Source: JACPGQ01 sp039798685
GTDB taxonomy: Bacteria; Patescibacteriota; Microgenomatia; Levybacterales; UBA12049
DNA: 6,968 nucleotides
Reading direction: 5' to 3'
Assembly (NCBI GenBank): GCA_039798685.1
Contig: JBDKFM010000060.1
Coordinates: 1 to 6,968 of the forward strand
Part shown: one piece after another, positions 4,435 through 6,968 of the stretch
How positions within the stretch are numbered: the stretch's first letter is position 1
Layout: every line of letters starts with the position of its first letter
Translations under genes and position numbers: made by a program
Notes under the pieces: model-generated
Told to the model about the DNA's origin: nothing
What the model saw: the letters and a program-made list of their open reading frames with translations, nothing else
Database searches by the model: none

Positions 4435-6027
4435 ATGACGCTCTCAAACCGGGCAAAAATTCTCAGCCTCCTCGGGATTCTCGCACTCATCGGCGCTCTT
4501 CCTTTGATACTCTATATGCAAAGTCAGCAACAAGAAACGCGAAGTAAAGCTGCGCAATCTACTTCACTTTTTTTTACCCCTGCGACGACCAGCACTTCTC
4601 CACTTGCAGTTGTCCGCAATCAAACCTACACCCTGGATCTGATGATGAATCCGGGCACCAATGCAGTTTCAACAGCAAAAATCGACATACAATTTGACGG
4701 ACGGTTTGTTGAGACATTTGGTGCAAACCCTGTCGTCATTAACTCAACCGCATTTTCACAAATACTAGAAGGCCCGGTCATCTCAAATAGCAGTATCAAA
4801 TTCACCGTAGCAACTGGATCTGATCCCAGCAAAGCCATCAAAACAACAACCAAGGTCGCAACGATTACATTTAATGCGCGGGCATCTACAATTTCTCCGA
4901 CCGAGATAGCATTTGGCGCAATAGAACTACTCTCCGTCGCAGCAGGTGATCAGGCAAATGAAAATGTCTATGCCGGAGGACAGTCAGCATTTGTTGCTGT
5001 TGATAACTTCCACATCAACGGACGTGTGATTCAGGATTATAACGGCAACGGCAAATGGGATACACCGGAGGAGCCTCAGGTACCCGCAAATTTTGGCTAC
5101 AACATTACGATCACGAAAAATGGTGTCTCATATCCTGTGACCCATAATGACAATGGCAATGGACAGTTCTCGTCACAATCAGATCTTGCGAGAGGTACAT
5201 ATCTCGTGACTTATACAAATCCTCCATCGGGAGTAGGTATTTTCCCATCCCCTCCCGTCTATACGGTAACTCTCGGTGATACGACGTGTGGCGTTCAACC
5301 GACCGGAGGTGATGGCGGCTGTAACGCAGGGAGCGTCAACTCACTCAATTTCGCACTCGCTATCCAACCGACCCCGACAGTAACCCCCACACCACTACCC
5401 CCGACGGTGACACCGACTCCTATCCCGGCAACACCAACGCTCACACCGACTCCAACACCGGTCATGATCCGTTTTGGCTTCACTGTCTTTCTTCATGGTA
5501 TAGGACAAAGTGGTGACAACACTAACGAAAACGCATTTACACTCAGCAACAAAAATCCTCTCACAACGACAAAACCAATTGTTGTCGAACTTTTCGAGAG
5601 CGACCCTATTACTTCTGCCTCAATCAAAGTTCTCGAAAAAACAGGAAATATTACTTACCAGCCAACAACTGGAAATTACACAGGTGTCATCGATATAGGT
5701 ACAACACTCCAAGCCAAACCATATACGGTGAAAATTAAAGCTGATAAATACTTTAAGAAATTTGGGGGCAATCCGACAGTGAATCCAAGCAGTCTCACAA
5801 CCATTCAACTCCCACCAACTACACTCTCTGCAGGTGATGCATTTGAAGATAACAATGCAAATATTAATGATTACAATCTCATCTACAGCTGCTACAGTGT
5901 CGATAGTCCTCCACGCAGTTGTACCGCAGCACAGAAATATCAGGCAGATCTCAATGATGACGGCAATGTCAATCAATATGACTACAATCTGTTCTTAAGA
6001 GAAATCGGAAACTGGAAAGGCGAATAA
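4435..6027 (+). CDS. Membrane-anchored multidomain cohesin-dockerin protein
   Basis: A 530-residue surface protein. Domains in order: membrane segment about 9-28 (ILSLLGILALIGALPLILYM) followed by QQQETRSKAAQ, a possible signal peptidase site near SKAA; cohesin-like sandwich about 45-190 (TYTLDLMMNPG, VSTAKIDIQFDGR, VATITFNARA); a beta domain about 193-310 opening with INGRVIQDYNGNGKWDTPEE, which resembles calcium-binding SdrD B-type repeats; a Pro-Thr linker about 311-343; a beta-rich domain about 344-462; and a C-terminal dockerin about 466-525. The dockerin has two EF-hand-like loops, DAFEDNNANIND (468-479) and DLNDDGNVNQYD (505-516), each followed by YN(L) and hydrophobic residues. Position 3 of loop 1 is Phe rather than Asp/Asn, so calcium binding there may be weak. 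Cys486 and Cys496 lie between the loops. Having both modules it could bridge the cohesin-only and dockerin-only neighbours. It follows the cohesin gene after 8 bases with no Shine-Dalgarno. The ligand or function of the middle domains is unknown. Confidence 0.9.
   Translation: MTLSNRAKILSLLGILALIGALPLILYMQSQQQETRSKAAQSTSLFFTPATTSTSPLAVVRNQTYTLDLMMNPGTNAVSTAKIDIQFDGRFVETFGANPVVINSTAFSQILEGPVISNSSIKFTVATGSDPSKAIKTTTKVATITFNARASTISPTEIAFGAIELLSVAAGDQANENVYAGGQSAFVAVDNFHINGRVIQDYNGNGKWDTPEEPQVPANFGYNITITKNGVSYPVTHNDNGNGQFSSQSDLARGTYLVTYTNPPSGVGIFPSPPVYTVTLGDTTCGVQPTGGDGGCNAGSVNSLNFALAIQPTPTVTPTPLPPTVTPTPIPATPTLTPTPTPVMIRFGFTVFLHGIGQSGDNTNENAFTLSNKNPLTTTKPIVVELFESDPITSASIKVLEKTGNITYQPTTGNYTGVIDIGTTLQAKPYTVKIKADKYFKKFGGNPTVNPSSLTTIQLPPTTLSAGDAFEDNNANINDYNLIYSCYSVDSPPRSCTAAQKYQADLNDDGNVNQYDYNLFLREIGNWKGE
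5365..5463 (+). repeat. Low-complexity Pro-Thr linker coding repeat
   Basis: This stretch codes for an imperfect Thr-Pro repeat (units like TVTPTP and TLTPTP) between the beta domain and the pre-dockerin domain of the cohesin-dockerin protein. The DNA repeats imperfect ACACCGACTCC-like units. It is a typical flexible, possibly O-glycosylated spacer of secreted multidomain proteins; glycosylation is inference. Such tracts can vary in length between strains. Confidence 0.8.
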
Positions 6028-6060
6028 TCACCTCTTTACCACTACAATAACACTCTATGC

Positions 6061-6066
6061 TATGCT
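6061..6066 (+). promoter_or_regulatory. Candidate -10 box of the secreted dockerin gene
   Basis: TATGCT ends 10 bases before the ATG at 6077, the same hexamer and the same spacing as at the cohesin gene. An overlapping copy of TATGCT occupies 6056-6061. The -35 is unclear: TTTACC at 6035-6040 is 20 bases from one copy and 15 from the other. The gene may instead be read through from the upstream one, 49 bases away. Confidence 0.45.
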
Positions 6067-6076
6067 TAAATACGCA

Positions 6077-6799
6077 ATGAGAAATGGTAGCAGTCTTTAT
6101 TGTACATTCATTGACCAACTGGACCGCATACTCATGACATGCCTGATCCTCACTCTTCTTATCCCTCTTTTCGCTTCTCAAAAAATCTATGCAGTTGAAC
6201 CCATGCAGACAAACTCTCCTGATGAAACAGTTGTCAGTGATGAAACAGGGCTTTCTGACACGCTCCCCCTTCAATTCACCACAATGACAATCCCACTTTT
6301 ACTTAACGGGCTTATTGGCAGTCCAAAAGACCTAGGGATTACAGTGGAAGCACTAGACAGCTCAAATCCCACGTCACTTTCAATCCTTGGTTTTGGCACC
6401 CTGAAACCAGGATCCGGACCCGGAAATTATTTAGCGAGCATTGAATTTGACCAACACCTGGAACCAGGGATATACAAAATCAGTGTCAGCGTCCCGAAAT
6501 TTGCCACGATGCAACTCCCTGCTTCGCTCATTATCGCTCCAGACGGATCAACGAGCATGTCCTCTCAACAACTACCCACGAAACTTTTTTCAGGAGACGC
6601 AGATGAGGATGGAGATCTCACGATTTTTGATTATAATCTTCTTATAGGATGCATGCGCACAATAAGCAAAGACGTCGAAAAACCTTTCTGCAGCGTAGAG
6701 ATACAGAAACAAACGGATTTTAATGAAGACGGTGAGATAGATCAATTTGATTACAATCTTTTTCTCAGAAATGTCAGAGAAAGTGCTGCCCTACAATAA
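6077..6799 (+). CDS. Secreted dockerin-containing protein
   Basis: A 240-residue exported protein. It has an N-terminal hydrophobic segment at about 19-34 (ILMTCLILTLLIPLFA) and a possible signal peptidase site after KIYA (near residue 39). A Ser/Thr/Asp-rich stretch follows, then one beta-sandwich domain about 66-155 (TTMTIPLLLNGLIG, GNYLASIEFDQHLEPGIYKISVSVPKF), related in pattern to the pre-dockerin domain of the upstream protein. It ends in a C-terminal dockerin about 172-230. Both loops are canonical: DADEDGDLTIFD (174-185) and DFNEDGEIDQFD (214-225), each followed by YNLL or YNLF. Cys192 and Cys205 lie between the loops, as in the upstream protein. There is no cohesin and no enzyme domain, so it would be a terminal binding partner of one of the two cohesin proteins. 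ATG 6077 is chosen because the in-frame ATG at 6062 lies within the TATGCT motif; a start at 6134 is less likely because it would remove the basic N-region. Confidence 0.85.
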   Translation: MRNGSSLYCTFIDQLDRILMTCLILTLLIPLFASQKIYAVEPMQTNSPDETVVSDETGLSDTLPLQFTTMTIPLLLNGLIGSPKDLGITVEALDSSNPTSLSILGFGTLKPGSGPGNYLASIEFDQHLEPGIYKISVSVPKFATMQLPASLIIAPDGSTSMSSQQLPTKLFSGDADEDGDLTIFDYNLLIGCMRTISKDVEKPFCSVEIQKQTDFNEDGEIDQFDYNLFLRNVRESAALQ

Positions 6800-6804
6800 G
6801 TCTC

Positions 6805-6968
6805 TCACTTTTTACCTCTTCTCCACGTCACATTTTTTAAAATCCCTGAAAAAATATCTTCTTCCATAGTAATTCTCAGCATCGCAAGCTCTTTCTCGCT
6901 TGGATTCTGATCCTGAAAACGGATATGTGGAACCTCAGTCACGAGTGCGAGAGGGGTCTGTTCATTAC
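6805..6968 (-). CDS. C-terminal fragment of an unrecognised protein (runs off the right edge)
   Basis: An open minus-strand frame enters from the right edge and ends in TGA at 6805-6807, giving 54 codons including the stop. The 53 residues include TPLALVTEVPHIRFQDQNP, the probable helix SEKELAMLRITMEEDIF, and a basic end (VTWRRGKK). There is no membrane segment, and I do not recognise the family. The stop is 5 bases from the stop of the convergent dockerin gene, the same compact tail-to-tail arrangement as tmk and the membrane protein. The frame is open to the edge and has balanced composition, which supports real coding, but the short length limits certainty. Confidence 0.6.
   Translation of the reverse strand, partial: NEQTPLALVTEVPHIRFQDQNPSEKELAMLRITMEEDIFSGILKNVTWRRGKK

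Noticed and set aside
5295..5483. A minus-strand frame rich in Gly-Val repeats
   Set aside because: It is the complement of the Thr-Pro linker codons; the plus-strand frame continues a convincing multidomain protein on both sides.
5620..5976. A Cys- and Ile-rich minus-strand frame of 118 residues
   Set aside because: It lies entirely antisense to the pre-dockerin and dockerin domains and shows no recognisable domain or promoter.

Overview
This window looks like a compact genome segment from a candidate-phyla-radiation (Patescibacteria) bacterium, most likely of the Microgenomates type. Three things suggest this: small, tightly packed genes with almost no Shine-Dalgarno sites; membrane-anchored cohesin/dockerin proteins with Pro-Thr linkers; and a Microgenomates-style set of pyrimidine deoxynucleotide genes. 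The assignment rests on protein style and gene content recalled from known families. No database search was possible.

Left part (1-3714). The minus strand carries four genes of dTTP metabolism: the N-terminal part of thymidylate synthase (thyA, cut by the window edge), a divergent dUTPase/dCTP-deaminase-fold protein, thymidylate kinase (tmk) and dCTP deaminase (dcd). A 95-residue protein of unknown function lies between thyA and the dUTPase-like gene and overlaps the latter by 49 bases. dcd and tmk form a two-gene operon 5 bases apart. Between the two groups lie a type IV pilin-like gene (minus) and a divergent single-pass membrane protein (plus). The 3' end of the membrane protein gene overlaps the 3' end of tmk by 14 bases. 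Together dcd, the dUTPase-like protein, ThyA and Tmk could cover dCTP to dUTP to dUMP to dTMP to dTDP. The dUTPase-like protein, however, lacks the expected catalytic acidic residues.

Right part (3794-6799). Three plus-strand genes encode exported proteins that look like one assembly: a membrane-anchored cohesin-like protein; a 530-residue membrane-anchored protein with a cohesin-like domain, a calcium-binding-type beta domain, a Pro-Thr linker, a beta domain and a C-terminal dockerin; and a smaller secreted protein ending in a dockerin. A possible reading is anchor, adaptor and terminal subunit of a miniature cohesin-dockerin surface structure. The C-terminal end of an unrecognised minus-strand gene occupies the last 164 bases.

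The most striking non-coding pattern is that most genes heading a transcription unit have a sigma70-like -10 hexamer only 6-10 bases before the chosen start codon. This implies leaderless or nearly leaderless mRNAs, and it decides the start codons of several genes. No RNA genes, CRISPR arrays, insertion sequences or convincing hairpin terminators were seen, and no gene-free stretch exceeds about 105 bases.
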